Assembly: GCF_021654285.1 (NCBI RefSeq)
Contig: NZ_JAKFZS010000011.1
Location: forward strand, 142,340 to 206,339
Reading direction: 5' to 3'
DNA: 64,000 nt
DNA from: Pseudoalteromonas luteoviolacea
GTDB taxonomy: Bacteria; Pseudomonadota; Gammaproteobacteria; Enterobacterales; Alteromonadaceae
The translations under genes were made by a program, and so were the position numbers. The stretch's first letter is position 1. Every line of letters begins with the position of its first letter. The notes beneath the pieces were generated by a model. The model was not told the DNA's origin. It saw only the letters and a list, made by a program, of their open reading frames with translations, and did no database searches. Below, piece after piece: positions 55,213-63,983 of the stretch.

Positions 55213-55652
55213 TGTATCGAGTCTGCAAAAATGTCGTGCTATTAATTCTCTGCTTATACAGCTGGGGGTCCAACGCAGAGGTGCAAAGCGAGATTGTCAT
55301 CGTGGTAAATAAACATAACCCAATTGAGCGTATAGAAAAGCGTCAATTAATTGATATGTATATGGGTAAATACCTCGCCTTTCCAAATGGTCATATTGCG
55401 GTGACATTAGACTATAAAAAAGAGCATGATTTGCGTAGAGTATTTTTTGAAGCACTTACGGGTCGCAGCATATCGCAAGTAAACGCATATTGGTCACGCG
55501 TTAAATTCAGTGGTAAAGCATCACCGCCTCAAGCATATCCAACAATTGACGCTATAATTGATAAAGTGGCAACAACTCCAAGTGCAATTGCCTACATACC
55601 GGCAACTGCCGTAACTGACGAATTAAAAGTAGTGTATCGTTTTGCTAAGTAA
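55212..55652 (+). CDS. Small PstS-like periplasmic protein
   Basis: 146 residues with a signal peptide (cleavage near SNA-E at 20-23). The mature part resembles the first lobe of phosphate-binding proteins: IEKRQLIDMYMGKYLAFPNG, the DLRRVFFEALTGRS region and YIPATAV at the end, as in stand-alone PstS-like proteins common in Alteromonadales and Vibrionales. Too short for a full two-lobe binding protein. Located between a porin-like protein and a membrane cyclase, it may pass a signal to the cyclase, like YfiR in the YfiBNR system, although its sequence is unrelated. Confidence 0.75.
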   Translation: MYRVCKNVVLLILCLYSWGSNAEVQSEIVIVVNKHNPIERIEKRQLIDMYMGKYLAFPNGHIAVTLDYKKEHDLRRVFFEALTGRSISQVNAYWSRVKFSGKASPPQAYPTIDAIIDKVATTPSAIAYIPATAVTDELKVVYRFAK

Positions 55653-57201
55653 ACAAAGCTTAATAGTAAGGTTGATGCTGATCTTAAGCATCTCAACTTT
55701 TTTATTTTCTGCCGTATACGCGTATCTATATTACAACTATATTTTTGAAACTGAGCTCGAGCGCTCAGATAATAGCGTATTGCAAATTAGCCAAACCGTC
55801 TCCTCAACAGCATCAATTGCGGCTTATCTTGAAGACAAAGATTTAGCCAATGAAGTTGTCAATGGCTTGGTGAGCAATGACATAATTCAATCAGCCGCCT
55901 TGACCAACCAAAGTACAGTGCTTGCCAAAAGCATCTTATTTAACGAGCGAGAAGCGCTCACTTTTAGCCTGCCTAACCCTTTTATTCTGCAAGAAAATAT
56001 TGGCTTCATTCATGTCGTGCCGAACACCCAATTTATACGTCAAAACGCCCAGGGCATTGCATTTTCCTCAGTACAAACCTTGCTCATTGTGGTCATTCCC
56101 ATGCTCCTGCTATTTGCCGCTTTATCTTTTCTATTGGTTTCAAAGCCATTGGGCTATTTAAGCCATCAATTAACAAGTATCACGCCTGGAAGTGCTAACC
56201 GGATCCATATTCATGACGCCCATAAGCAGAGTGAAATAGGTCAAATAGGCAAAGGGATCAACGCCATGCTGAGCAATACCGAAATGCTTTTTGAGCAAGA
56301 GCGTAGTTTGCGGTTAGAGATCGAACAGCTAGAGAAACGCTTTCGCTTGATGTTTGAACGCAGTTCATCACCAACACTATTGGTACGTGAGCAAGGAGAT
56401 GTTTCACTCGTCAATGATGCTGCTAAAGATTTGTTAGCGGGTATGGGTGTGGACAGCGAAGAGCGCTTTCCTGACAACTTAGGGCAGTATTGTAAGACTC
56501 CAGATATTTTGTACACCTTCACCGAAAATAGCATAAAACAAAAACAAGTTATGCAGGCTGAATTTGAATTTACCAATCCGCTCACTTTGTCTTCTGTTTG
56601 GCTCAGTATGATCATCCTCAACACAGAAAGTGATGGACAGTGGTACTTTCAAGTTTTTTTAGCCGATATCACCTCTCGAAAAACCATGATCTATCAACTC
56701 AGCCATCGCGCACAGAGAGACAGTTTAACCAGCTTGTATAATCGATACGGTGCAGAGCTGACTCTGCTTGACTGGATTGACACCAATACTGAATTTAGCC
56801 TACTTTTGTTGGATCTTGATGAGTTTAAACCTATCAATGACATTTATGGACATAATGCTGGTGATGAAGTGTTGAAACATGTCGCCCAAAGCATTTCTTA
56901 CATTGTCTCGAACAATGATCTAGTATGCCGTTGGGGCGGTGATGAATTTGTCATCGCAATTAAAACGTCAGACAAATACACCATTAATGCCATTGCGACT
57001 AAGCTCCTAGATGCTGTAAATACCCCTTTTACGTTTGAACACAACAAGCACCAACTAAAATTACATGTGGGTGTTAGTATTGGCATTTCGCATTTTCCTG
57101 AACATGCCGACAATTTAAAAGGCTTGGTCGAATGTGCGGATGTCGCCATGTACACAATTAAAAAAACGACCAAAAATCAATTTACTTATTACTCGACCTA
57201 A
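55642..57201 (+). CDS. Membrane diguanylate cyclase with CHASE8-like and PAS domains
   Basis: Makes c-di-GMP. N-terminal helix at about 9-31, a periplasmic domain of about 110 residues with SIAAYLEDKDLANEVVNGL as in CHASE8 sensors of YfiN-type cyclases, second helix about 143-166, a HAMP segment, a PAS domain (about 230-345), and a GGDEF domain with intact RWGGDEF (G432-F436). The inhibitory RxxD site upstream is absent (SNND). The start is uncertain: I use the TTG at 55642, which overlaps the upstream gene by 11 nt and keeps the basic cytoplasmic residues; ATG at 55675 is an alternative. The stop overlaps the convergent DUF3087 gene. Confidence 0.85.
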   Translation: MLSKQSLIVRLMLILSISTFLFSAVYAYLYYNYIFETELERSDNSVLQISQTVSSTASIAAYLEDKDLANEVVNGLVSNDIIQSAALTNQSTVLAKSILFNEREALTFSLPNPFILQENIGFIHVVPNTQFIRQNAQGIAFSSVQTLLIVVIPMLLLFAALSFLLVSKPLGYLSHQLTSITPGSANRIHIHDAHKQSEIGQIGKGINAMLSNTEMLFEQERSLRLEIEQLEKRFRLMFERSSSPTLLVREQGDVSLVNDAAKDLLAGMGVDSEERFPDNLGQYCKTPDILYTFTENSIKQKQVMQAEFEFTNPLTLSSVWLSMIILNTESDGQWYFQVFLADITSRKTMIYQLSHRAQRDSLTSLYNRYGAELTLLDWIDTNTEFSLLLLDLDEFKPINDIYGHNAGDEVLKHVAQSISYIVSNNDLVCRWGGDEFVIAIKTSDKYTINAIATKLLDAVNTPFTFEHNKHQLKLHVGVSIGISHFPEHADNLKGLVECADVAMYTIKKTTKNQFTYYST

Positions 57202-57704
57202 AACTCACGCAATATGCGCTCGTCATACAACTCGATGTCTAAGGTGACGTTATGAGCCTGAGCTAATCCCTCTAGTTCAGCTTGCCATAGGGACAGCTCT
57301 TCCATGGTGATGGTATTATCATCTAAATGCCACAATTGACGAGACCCGCTGTAACTATATTGGATTGCTAACATGGCATTGGCATTGCCCTGCGCAGCCG
57401 CCTTTTTAAGTTTCGGCATTTTTCTTGTAATTTTATTCAGCGCTTGTTTAAGCTCCCAAACATAAACAACCTCAGTCATAAATGGATGGGTTTTTACTTT
57501 TTTCAGGACAGCTGCAATCACAGCACAAGTTACCAACACCCCCAAAAGATTCCAATGAAAGTGACTACCATCACTGTCTGGAAAAAGCTGGATGAGTAGT
57601 TGGGCGATACCCAAGCTACCAGCGGTTAAACTGACTATGCACAGGCCAATGACCCAATTAAGATGCTTTCTATATCTTGATTTATCGATATCTTGTAACT
57701 GCAT
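57198..57704 (-). CDS. DUF3087 family membrane protein
   Basis: 168 residues from the ATG at 57704, which has AGGAA 6 nt upstream; the frame extends ten more codons to another possible start. MQLQDIDKSRYRKHLNWVI and two helices (about 19-36 and 47-67), with a cytoplasmic C-terminal domain (VWELKQALNKITRK, then YSGSRQLWHLDDNT), fit DUF3087, known mainly from Gammaproteobacteria. Function unknown. Its end overlaps that of the cyclase gene by 4 nt. Confidence 0.78.
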   Translation of the reverse strand: MQLQDIDKSRYRKHLNWVIGLCIVSLTAGSLGIAQLLIQLFPDSDGSHFHWNLLGVLVTCAVIAAVLKKVKTHPFMTEVVYVWELKQALNKITRKMPKLKKAAAQGNANAMLAIQYSYSGSRQLWHLDDNTITMEELSLWQAELEGLAQAHNVTLDIELYDERILREF

Positions 57705-57820
57705 GGCATTTCCTATTAAGCGACTTAGAGGCATTTTAATCAGTTAAAAAAGAAAATAAAAAAATATATCACCCCTTTTTTTGACCTAGCGCGTTTTACT
57801 AGCAAAAAGAAGGGGAAATT

Positions 57821-58465
57821 ATGATGACTACGATGACTGATATCAAAGTACCAACGCCCTATAAAGCGTTAAACAAACTTGTTTTATCTTTTGTTGGTGC
57901 ACTGTGCGTTACATTTTCTTTGTTCGCTTTCATGCAGCAATTAGTGAGCCAAGATGAAGTGTTTGTCCCAGAGCCAATACCCACTTTGGATGTATTCATT
58001 TCTCAAGATCTTGAGGATACTCCCATAAGGGTGCGCCAAGTTTTACCGCCACCGCCAAAGCCTGCACCAAAAGCACCGCCTAAACCAAACACGCCCCCGG
58101 CTGAAACAACAGGTGTCGCGGTCGATATTAATATTTCTTCGGGTGTTAAATCATCGCCAATTCAAATGCAAAACACATTGCAGATGAGTGACAGTGGCGC
58201 AGCGCCCATTGTTCGAATTGAGCCAACATACCCAGCGACAGCGGCAAGAGATGGCATAGAGGGCTGGGTGCAAGTCGCGTTTAGCATTTCGCCTAGCGGA
58301 CAAGTAATTGATGCACAAGTTATCGATGCCAAGCCCAAGCGAGTATTTAACCGCGCAGCACTTAAAGCACTGAAGCGTTGGAAGTATCGCCCAAAAGTCA
58401 TCAATGGCAAACCCGTAGTTCAACCTGGGCAGTCAGTTATGTTAGAGTTTAATTTAAACAAGTAA
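57821..58465 (+). CDS. TonB-family energy transducer
   Basis: Carries proton-motive energy to outer-membrane receptors. N-terminal helix at about 22-42, Pro/Lys-rich spacer (VLPPPPKPAPKAPPKPNTPP near 74-93), C-terminal TonB domain (about 128-213) with IEPTYPATAARDGIEGWV. 214 residues. GGGGAAA precedes the ATG. No exbB, exbD or receptor gene adjoins it, and it is followed by a sigma factor gene, which is unusual. It could be a TonB paralogue dedicated to one uptake or signalling pathway. Confidence 0.88.
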   Translation: MMTTMTDIKVPTPYKALNKLVLSFVGALCVTFSLFAFMQQLVSQDEVFVPEPIPTLDVFISQDLEDTPIRVRQVLPPPPKPAPKAPPKPNTPPAETTGVAVDINISSGVKSSPIQMQNTLQMSDSGAAPIVRIEPTYPATAARDGIEGWVQVAFSISPSGQVIDAQVIDAKPKRVFNRAALKALKRWKYRPKVINGKPVVQPGQSVMLEFNLNK

Positions 58466-58550
58466 GCAAACTTGTACATAGCCGCTGAGTTTCGGCTCAG
58501 TGGCTACTGATATAGCTTCTGGTGTCAATAAGAAAAAACACGGAGAGAAT

Positions 58551-59108
58551 ATGCTACTTGCGATAAAAAACTGGTTCATCCAAGACAAAACCGAAGCACA
58601 TGATCCCTTAGCGGAATTTAAACGTTGCGGTGAGAATCGTTATTTAGAACAGGCAATTGATAATTTTAACCCTGATCTTTACCACTATTTATGCACGCAA
58701 AGCGATCCGGAAACCGCAGAGGACATATGCCAGAAGACTTGGCTCGCTATTGTAGAAAAACGTCAATACTACCAAAGTAATAGCACGCCCAAAGCGTATA
58801 TTTTTAAAATTGCACGTAATGCCTTAATTGATGAGTTTCGCAAACAAAATAAGTACATATGTGATAGCAACGAAACCGATATCTGCACACAAGATGGCGA
58901 TAGCAATTTTAATTACGCTTGCAATGAGCAGTTATACAATGCGATTAAAGCACTACCACACGCCCAAAAAGAAGCCATTTGCTTACAATTGGAAGGGTTC
59001 TCACTCAAGCAGATTGCCCAGATCACCACTGCAAACCATGAAACAGTCAAAACGCGCTTGAGATACGCCAAGCAACAACTAAAGCACATGTTAGGAGAGC
59101 TAAAATGA
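58551..59108 (+). CDS. ECF-type RNA polymerase sigma factor
   Basis: Group IV sigma factor, 185 residues. Region 2 (about 45-107: DPETAEDICQKTWLAIVEKR, AYIFKIARNALIDEFRKQ) and region 4 (about 137-180: ALPHAQKEAICLQLEGFSLK, then the helix-turn-helix IAQITTANHETVKTRLRYAK) are clear. I start at the ATG at 58551, where GGAGAG lies 4 nt upstream; the frame extends upstream to a GTG. Its stop overlaps the next gene's ATG (ATGA), so its partner is probably encoded there. Target genes are unknown. Confidence 0.9.
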   Translation: MLLAIKNWFIQDKTEAHDPLAEFKRCGENRYLEQAIDNFNPDLYHYLCTQSDPETAEDICQKTWLAIVEKRQYYQSNSTPKAYIFKIARNALIDEFRKQNKYICDSNETDICTQDGDSNFNYACNEQLYNAIKALPHAQKEAICLQLEGFSLKQIAQITTANHETVKTRLRYAKQQLKHMLGELK

Positions 59109-59734
59109 GTGACTCAAAACCCAAAATAAACGATCTCCAGCAAGCGTATTCAGCATCGAAAAGACTAAATAAAATGACGCCTAAACAAGTTAGACGGCTA
59201 AAAAGAATAAGTAAACTTGAAAACCGTAAGCACACTAGGCAGTTTTGGCTAAGAACCTCAATGTGGGCAAGCTCATGCTGCCTTGTCGCATTAGTAGGCA
59301 GCCTAACTTTACAAGGCTTACTGACCGACTTTGAAAACTTCCTTTCACAGGTTGATCCCCACTCTTTTTCGGCGCAGCACTATCACGTTGTTGAAACACA
59401 CAATATCGTTGAAGGGCAATATCAAACCACCATTGCACAGCAAAAAGCACAACTCGACGACACGCTGGCGGGCTCCAAAGAAACACTCGTGGCGGTACGC
59501 CAGTTTTACGGCCAGTTAGTGCATTCAGAGAAAGATGTATGGTTCATCGCGGACTGTCAAAATCGAACTTTATTAGAGGTACGAAAAAATTTACTCGAGG
59601 AGCTGGGAGTGCCTAAAAATGATATGCTCGAATACGAACAAGGTCAGTTGTTGGCATTGAGTAAAAACCAGTCGGGGCAGTTGATTAATATTACCGCCCC
59701 AACCTCTGGCAAAAATCTCTATGCGTGCCCTTAA
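59105..59734 (+). CDS. Putative anti-sigma factor, single-pass membrane protein
   Basis: 209 residues, basic N-terminal cytoplasmic segment of about 46 residues (KRLNKMTPKQVRRLKRISKL), one helix at about 50-72, and a periplasmic domain of about 135 residues with two cysteines (WFIADCQNR and the C-terminal YACP) that could form a disulfide. Overlap with the sigma gene (ATGA) and the topology suggest an anti-sigma factor; no known anti-sigma domain is recognisable, so this is inference. Its end overlaps the convergent transporter gene by 4 nt. Confidence 0.65.
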   Translation: MSDSKPKINDLQQAYSASKRLNKMTPKQVRRLKRISKLENRKHTRQFWLRTSMWASSCCLVALVGSLTLQGLLTDFENFLSQVDPHSFSAQHYHVVETHNIVEGQYQTTIAQQKAQLDDTLAGSKETLVAVRQFYGQLVHSEKDVWFIADCQNRTLLEVRKNLLEELGVPKNDMLEYEQGQLLALSKNQSGQLINITAPTSGKNLYACP

Positions 59735-61107
59735 AGCAAGACAACACTCGCTATAATAAACCCAACCAATGCCAAAGCGCCTCCCACAAGGGCATACGGC
59801 AGCTGGGTTTTAACATGAGTTAATAAATCACAGCCAGAAGCCAGTGCGGACACCGCACTGGTATCTGAGATAGGTGAGCAATGATCGCCAAAAATACCGC
59901 CACTTAAAATCGCGCCAATCACCAACGAAGGTGGCAAACCTAAAGTTTGAATTAATGGCACACCTATGGGTATCAGTATTGCGAATGTACCCCAAGATGT
60001 CCCCGTCGTAAAAGACATCACCGCTCCCGTTAAAAACAAGGTAGGCACGATCAGATACAGGGGTAAGTAATCACCAACAAGCTGTGCCACAAATACTCCG
60101 GTGCCCAACTCCTTTAAACTTGCTCCTAAAGTCAGAGATAGCAAAACAATACTCACCAAGGGCAATAGTTCTCCCATGCCCTTAAAGCCAATATCAATCA
60201 ATTGATGATGCGTAAATTTGCGCCCAGTGAGTAACATTAAATAAGCAACCGCACATGCCAAAACGGTCGCATATAATACCGATTTAGAACCGCTGCCACT
60301 GGCAAGCACACCGTCGCCCGTCCACAACATAAAGCCAATCATGCCAAAGATAAGTACACCAAGCGGCACCAGCATAAATCGTGCACGAGAGGCTTTTGGC
60401 CCTGCATCTAATTCTAACTTTGTCTGCTTAAGTTCATCCTCAGCGACTTTCATCGGGCCATGCACCTTATCAAATACGATGGTGTAGAGCACAATTATCA
60501 ATGTAATAATGGCATAGAAGTTAAAAGCGACACTGCCCCACAACACACTGACAGCTGATTGTTCAAGTTCATAATTACTCAGCAAACCCAAAACAAACGC
60601 CCCCCAACCGTTAAGCAAGATCAAAATACAAACAGGCGCACTGGTACTATCTATAATATAAGCAAGCCGCGCTCGACTCATTTTGAACTTATCAAATAAG
60701 CCACGTGCAACAATGCCCGAAGTGAGCACACTCATATTCGACTCGATAAAAACAGCAGTGCCTGTAAACATGGTCAACAGGCCCACTTGCTTTTTATTTT
60801 TTACAACACCTATTCGCATCAATTTTTGTACTGTTGCGGATACGCCTCCGGACTCTCGGATATACGCCAATAGTGCCCCAATCACGATACTAAAAATTAG
60901 AATTCGACTATTCCCGGCAGACGTTGCTACCTCAATTATTCGTTCAATACTATTAATAAATGTAACGAAAATAGATTGCTCACCTTTAACGAATACCAGT
61001 AAAAATTCTGACGATAACAAAGCCAATATTAAGGCGACGATCACTTCCTTTCGCCAGAAAACAACGGCTATTGCAATGAGTGGGGGCAAGATAGAATACC
61101 AAGACAT
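59731..61107 (-). CDS. NhaC-family Na+/H+ antiporter-like transporter
   Basis: Integral membrane protein, 458 residues, about 11 helices. The family region ILSGGIFGDHCSPISDTS near 400-417 and FIESNMSVLTSGIVARG near 118-134 are characteristic of NhaC-type carriers. Divergent from an RpiR regulator and near a NamZ-type muramidase, it could move an amino sugar or muropeptide product together with Na+; that is inference from context. Alternatives are simple Na+/H+ exchange or amino acid transport. ATG at 61107 with AGGAAAG upstream. Confidence 0.85.
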   Translation of the reverse strand: MSWYSILPPLIAIAVVFWRKEVIVALILALLSSEFLLVFVKGEQSIFVTFINSIERIIEVATSAGNSRILIFSIVIGALLAYIRESGGVSATVQKLMRIGVVKNKKQVGLLTMFTGTAVFIESNMSVLTSGIVARGLFDKFKMSRARLAYIIDSTSAPVCILILLNGWGAFVLGLLSNYELEQSAVSVLWGSVAFNFYAIITLIIVLYTIVFDKVHGPMKVAEDELKQTKLELDAGPKASRARFMLVPLGVLIFGMIGFMLWTGDGVLASGSGSKSVLYATVLACAVAYLMLLTGRKFTHHQLIDIGFKGMGELLPLVSIVLLSLTLGASLKELGTGVFVAQLVGDYLPLYLIVPTLFLTGAVMSFTTGTSWGTFAILIPIGVPLIQTLGLPPSLVIGAILSGGIFGDHCSPISDTSAVSALASGCDLLTHVKTQLPYALVGGALALVGFIIASVVLL

Positions 61108-61403
61108 AGCTTTCCTTTTATTGTTTTCATTGAGTTGAAAAGCGCTGATAACAGTAGAAAAGACGTAAATTCATACTTATATTGTTATCATACATGTGTA
61201 ATTTATAACCATGGTAGCTTAAACACTTATTTAAAAAAACCTTCTATTTCGGGTATATAAATTCACAAATGCAACAATAGTACCCTTACCAGAGCCACAT
61301 AAATCAAAAAACGCAATAATATTCCGAAACAATCTATCGCAACGTTCCAATTGAACCTATAATATGGACAGTTTAAGTTAGTTTTAGTTACCAGGTGATC
61401 CTC

Positions 61404-62252
61404 ATGTCTACTTTTGTAAAAATAAAGGCCTTGAAGCCTTCACTATCACAAAGTGAAGCTAAGTTGGCAGACTTTACGTTGAAGTCAGGTGCAAAAATTC
61501 GCGGCCTGTCATCTATTGAACTCGCAAAGTCAGCAGGTGTTAGTCAGTCAAGCGTTGTTAAATTTGCTCAGAAACTAGGTTATAAAGGGTTTCCAGCATT
61601 TAAGTTAGCTGTTGTGGATGCGTTAAATGAACAAACACAAGAAGATACGCCGCTATCAAATGAGATAGAACAAAATGATTCTATTGCACACATCTCAGAA
61701 AAGCTGATCGCAAACCAACAAGCAACGCTTGTTGCAACCAGTAAATTAAATACGCCAGAATTGTTTGAGCAAGCTGTACAAGCAATCAAAGGTGCAAAAA
61801 AAGTCATGGTATGCGCTATTGGTTCAACGCATACAATGGCACAAGACCTAACCTTAAAGTTACAAAAGCTAGGTGTTTGTGCAGTCACACATGTTGATGA
61901 ACTGAGTGCTGCGAGTTACATTGCCACAATGGGTAAAGATGACTTATTTATCTGCCTTAGTAATTCAGGAACCGTCAAAAGTATTGTCAAGCTGGCTCAA
62001 CAAGCTAAAGCCAATGAATGCCAAATCTTGGCACTCACTCGATATGGCCACAGTGAACTGGCGACTTATGCTGATAGCTGCTTGTACTGTATTCAAGACG
62101 CTGAAGCCGTTAAACACTCGGCAGTATTGACTCGTGCTTCTTTAGGTTACCTAATTGACGTGCTGTTTATCTCTTTGGCACAATCAAATCTTCACTGGCA
62201 GCGACGCGCAGATCGCTCCAATGAATACATGAGCGATATGTTAAACATCTAG
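61404..62252 (+). CDS. RpiR-family transcriptional regulator (MurR-like)
   Basis: Two domains: N-terminal helix-turn-helix (about 1-77, with SIELAKSAGVSQSSVVKFAQ at 36-55) and a C-terminal SIS sugar-phosphate-binding domain (about 110-250, VMVCAIGSTHTMAQDLTLKL, FICLSNSGTVKSIV). I start at the ATG at 61404 with AGGTG upstream (282 residues); the frame extends three codons to a GTG. The neighbours, a muramidase and a transporter, suggest that it responds to a phosphorylated amino sugar such as MurNAc 6-phosphate, as MurR does. Divergent from the transporter gene. Confidence 0.9.
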   Translation: MSTFVKIKALKPSLSQSEAKLADFTLKSGAKIRGLSSIELAKSAGVSQSSVVKFAQKLGYKGFPAFKLAVVDALNEQTQEDTPLSNEIEQNDSIAHISEKLIANQQATLVATSKLNTPELFEQAVQAIKGAKKVMVCAIGSTHTMAQDLTLKLQKLGVCAVTHVDELSAASYIATMGKDDLFICLSNSGTVKSIVKLAQQAKANECQILALTRYGHSELATYADSCLYCIQDAEAVKHSAVLTRASLGYLIDVLFISLAQSNLHWQRRADRSNEYMSDMLNI

Positions 62253-62265
62253 TCTCATGCATCAG

Positions 62266-62297
62266 GTGCCTTATCTTTTGTATAATAGATAAGGCAC
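62266..62297. terminator. Stem-loop between the RpiR and NamZ genes
   Basis: GTGCCTTATCT (62266-62276) pairs perfectly with AGATAAGGCAC (62287-62297), 10-nt loop. It overlaps the last codons of the convergent NamZ gene. Probably serves the RpiR transcript. Confidence 0.6.
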
Positions 62298-63437
62298 TCT
62301 TTGCTGTTTAAACTCTGCCACTTCCTGACGCCAAATAGCTTCAATTTGATGTGACTTTAGCCCTTGTTCAACGCCAAGTCTAATAAGATTAGTCCCTGCT
62401 AGCTTGTCTAAAAACTTGGGGGATGTGATAAACCGTTGGTTGTGTTGTTCAAATGCACTATATGCTGCAACAAACCATCTTAAATCAAACCCCTTTAGCT
62501 CGCTTTGACGCAGATCCCGACCCCATACTTGTTCACCTTCTAGTTTTGGAAAACGTGCCGCACCAACAATTGAGCGCGGTGAAAAAGAAAATACGCCCAG
62601 TTTAACTTGATTATGTCCATACACTTGAAAAGGAAAATCGGTACCTCGTCCTACCGACACAGCTGTTGCTTCAAAAAAGCATAATGATGGATATAAATAA
62701 ATTGCCTGTTGATTAGGTAAATTAGGACTGGGTGCAACAGGTAAAATATATTCATCTAACGCATCATAGTTTGCTACTGGGACCACCTCGAGGTTTAGAT
62801 CATTCGCACCTGATAACCACCCTTCCCCTTCTATCATTAAGGCCAGTTCTCCAACCGTCATCCCATGAAGTATAGGAATGGGATGCATACCAACAAACGA
62901 GCTATACGCTTTGTCTAAAACAGGTCCATCAACATGCTGAATATTTGGGTTTGGCCTGTCTAACACGATAAACGCTTTTTGGTGCTCTTTTGCGGCCTGC
63001 ATCATATAGTGCATCGTGCTAATATAGGTATAAAATCGCACGCCAACATCTTGAATATCAAAGATGAGTACATCTAAATCAACAAGCGCATCTCTGCTTG
63101 GACGTTTTTGCTTCCCATAAAGGGATGCTATGGGCAGTCCTGTTTTCGCATCAATACTATTGTTGATATGCGCGCCTGCATCTTGATCGCCTCTGAAACC
63201 GTGTTCGGGCGAAAAGATCCTAACGACATTAATATTTTCCGCGAGTAAAAAGTCAACCAAGTGCTTATCTGCAACTCGAGAAGATTGATTTACAATTAAG
63301 CCAACTCGCTTATCTTGCAAAAGTGGTAAATATATCTTTGATTGTTGTGCGCCAACCTCTATCGCAATTGATTGCAGCGCAATGAAAGGCAACATGGTTA
63401 AGAGAATAAAATTAAAGTAAATAGCACGCACCAACAC
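62271..63437 (-). CDS. namZ: NamZ-type exo-beta-N-acetylmuramidase (DUF1343)
   Basis: Releases terminal MurNAc from peptidoglycan fragments. The DUF1343 motifs are present: KRVGLIVNQSSRV, IFSPEHGFRGDQDAG, LIFDIQDVGVRFYTYISTMH, VLDRPNPN, SVGRGTDFPFQ. I choose a GTG start at 63437 (388 residues): AGGAG lies 5 nt upstream and the resulting N terminus, MLVRAIYFNFILLTMLPFIA, is a good export signal. The frame extends to a TTG at 63488. Secretion to the periplasm fits recovery of cell wall fragments together with the neighbouring regulator and transporter. Confidence 0.88.
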   Translation of the reverse strand: MLVRAIYFNFILLTMLPFIALQSIAIEVGAQQSKIYLPLLQDKRVGLIVNQSSRVADKHLVDFLLAENINVVRIFSPEHGFRGDQDAGAHINNSIDAKTGLPIASLYGKQKRPSRDALVDLDVLIFDIQDVGVRFYTYISTMHYMMQAAKEHQKAFIVLDRPNPNIQHVDGPVLDKAYSSFVGMHPIPILHGMTVGELALMIEGEGWLSGANDLNLEVVPVANYDALDEYILPVAPSPNLPNQQAIYLYPSLCFFEATAVSVGRGTDFPFQVYGHNQVKLGVFSFSPRSIVGAARFPKLEGEQVWGRDLRQSELKGFDLRWFVAAYSAFEQHNQRFITSPKFLDKLAGTNLIRLGVEQGLKSHQIEAIWRQEVAEFKQQRVPYLLYKR

Positions 63438-63478
63438 CGTAACTCCTATAGCACACAATGACTTGGCAATATGCCTGA

Positions 63479-63733
63479 TCAGCGCCAAAAAAAGAACCTT
63501 TTTTTGACTTTTACATGGGCTTCAATTTCAATATTCTCTAGTAAAAAGAAAGGCTTCACAGTATCTAACTGGGACTGCGTCAAGCGCTTGTTCTTTAATG
63601 CCGATATAATACTATCTTGCTCAAGTGTGGCTTCTTTAAATCCGCATTCAACAAATAGCACACTTTCTTCATGTTGTAGTCTAATATTTTGATATAACTG
63701 AGCTAATTGAACGCCCGAATAAGCTGTATTCAT
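63479..63733 (-). CDS. Hypothetical small protein
   Basis: 84 residues from the ATG at 63733 (GAAGG about 8 nt upstream; the frame continues to an ATG at 63748 and further). Mixed charged sequence with a KVKKRFFFWR basic-aromatic end. No family recognised. It lies 41 nt upstream of namZ on the same strand, so cotranscription is likely. Confidence 0.5.
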   Translation of the reverse strand: MNTAYSGVQLAQLYQNIRLQHEESVLFVECGFKEATLEQDSIISALKNKRLTQSQLDTVKPFFLLENIEIEAHVKVKKRFFFWR

Positions 63734-63912
63734 TACTTGTACCTTCATACACAATTGATGTTAGATACAAGTGTATGTAACGGCTTGATAGTAAAATTGG
63801 ATAAATGCGACATTTGATTTGACGCATTGGACGCGTGTGAAAAGTGAACCTTTGAGTGGCTCAAAGCATCTCGGAATATTCAGATCTGTAAAGTGGTTCA
63901 AATTTCAGGCAT

Positions 63913-63934
63913 AAAAAAACCGACTTTCGTCGGT
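63913..63934 (-). terminator. Terminator of the tRNA at the window edge
   Basis: ACCGAC (63919-63924) pairs with GTCGGT (63929-63934) around a TTTC loop; on the minus strand seven T follow (63913-63919 as A). It lies 50 nt after the 3' end of the partial tRNA. Confidence 0.8.
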
Positions 63935-63983
63935 ATTTATCTCATGTTTTACTACTTGAGTGAAGTAACCACTTTAAATAAAG

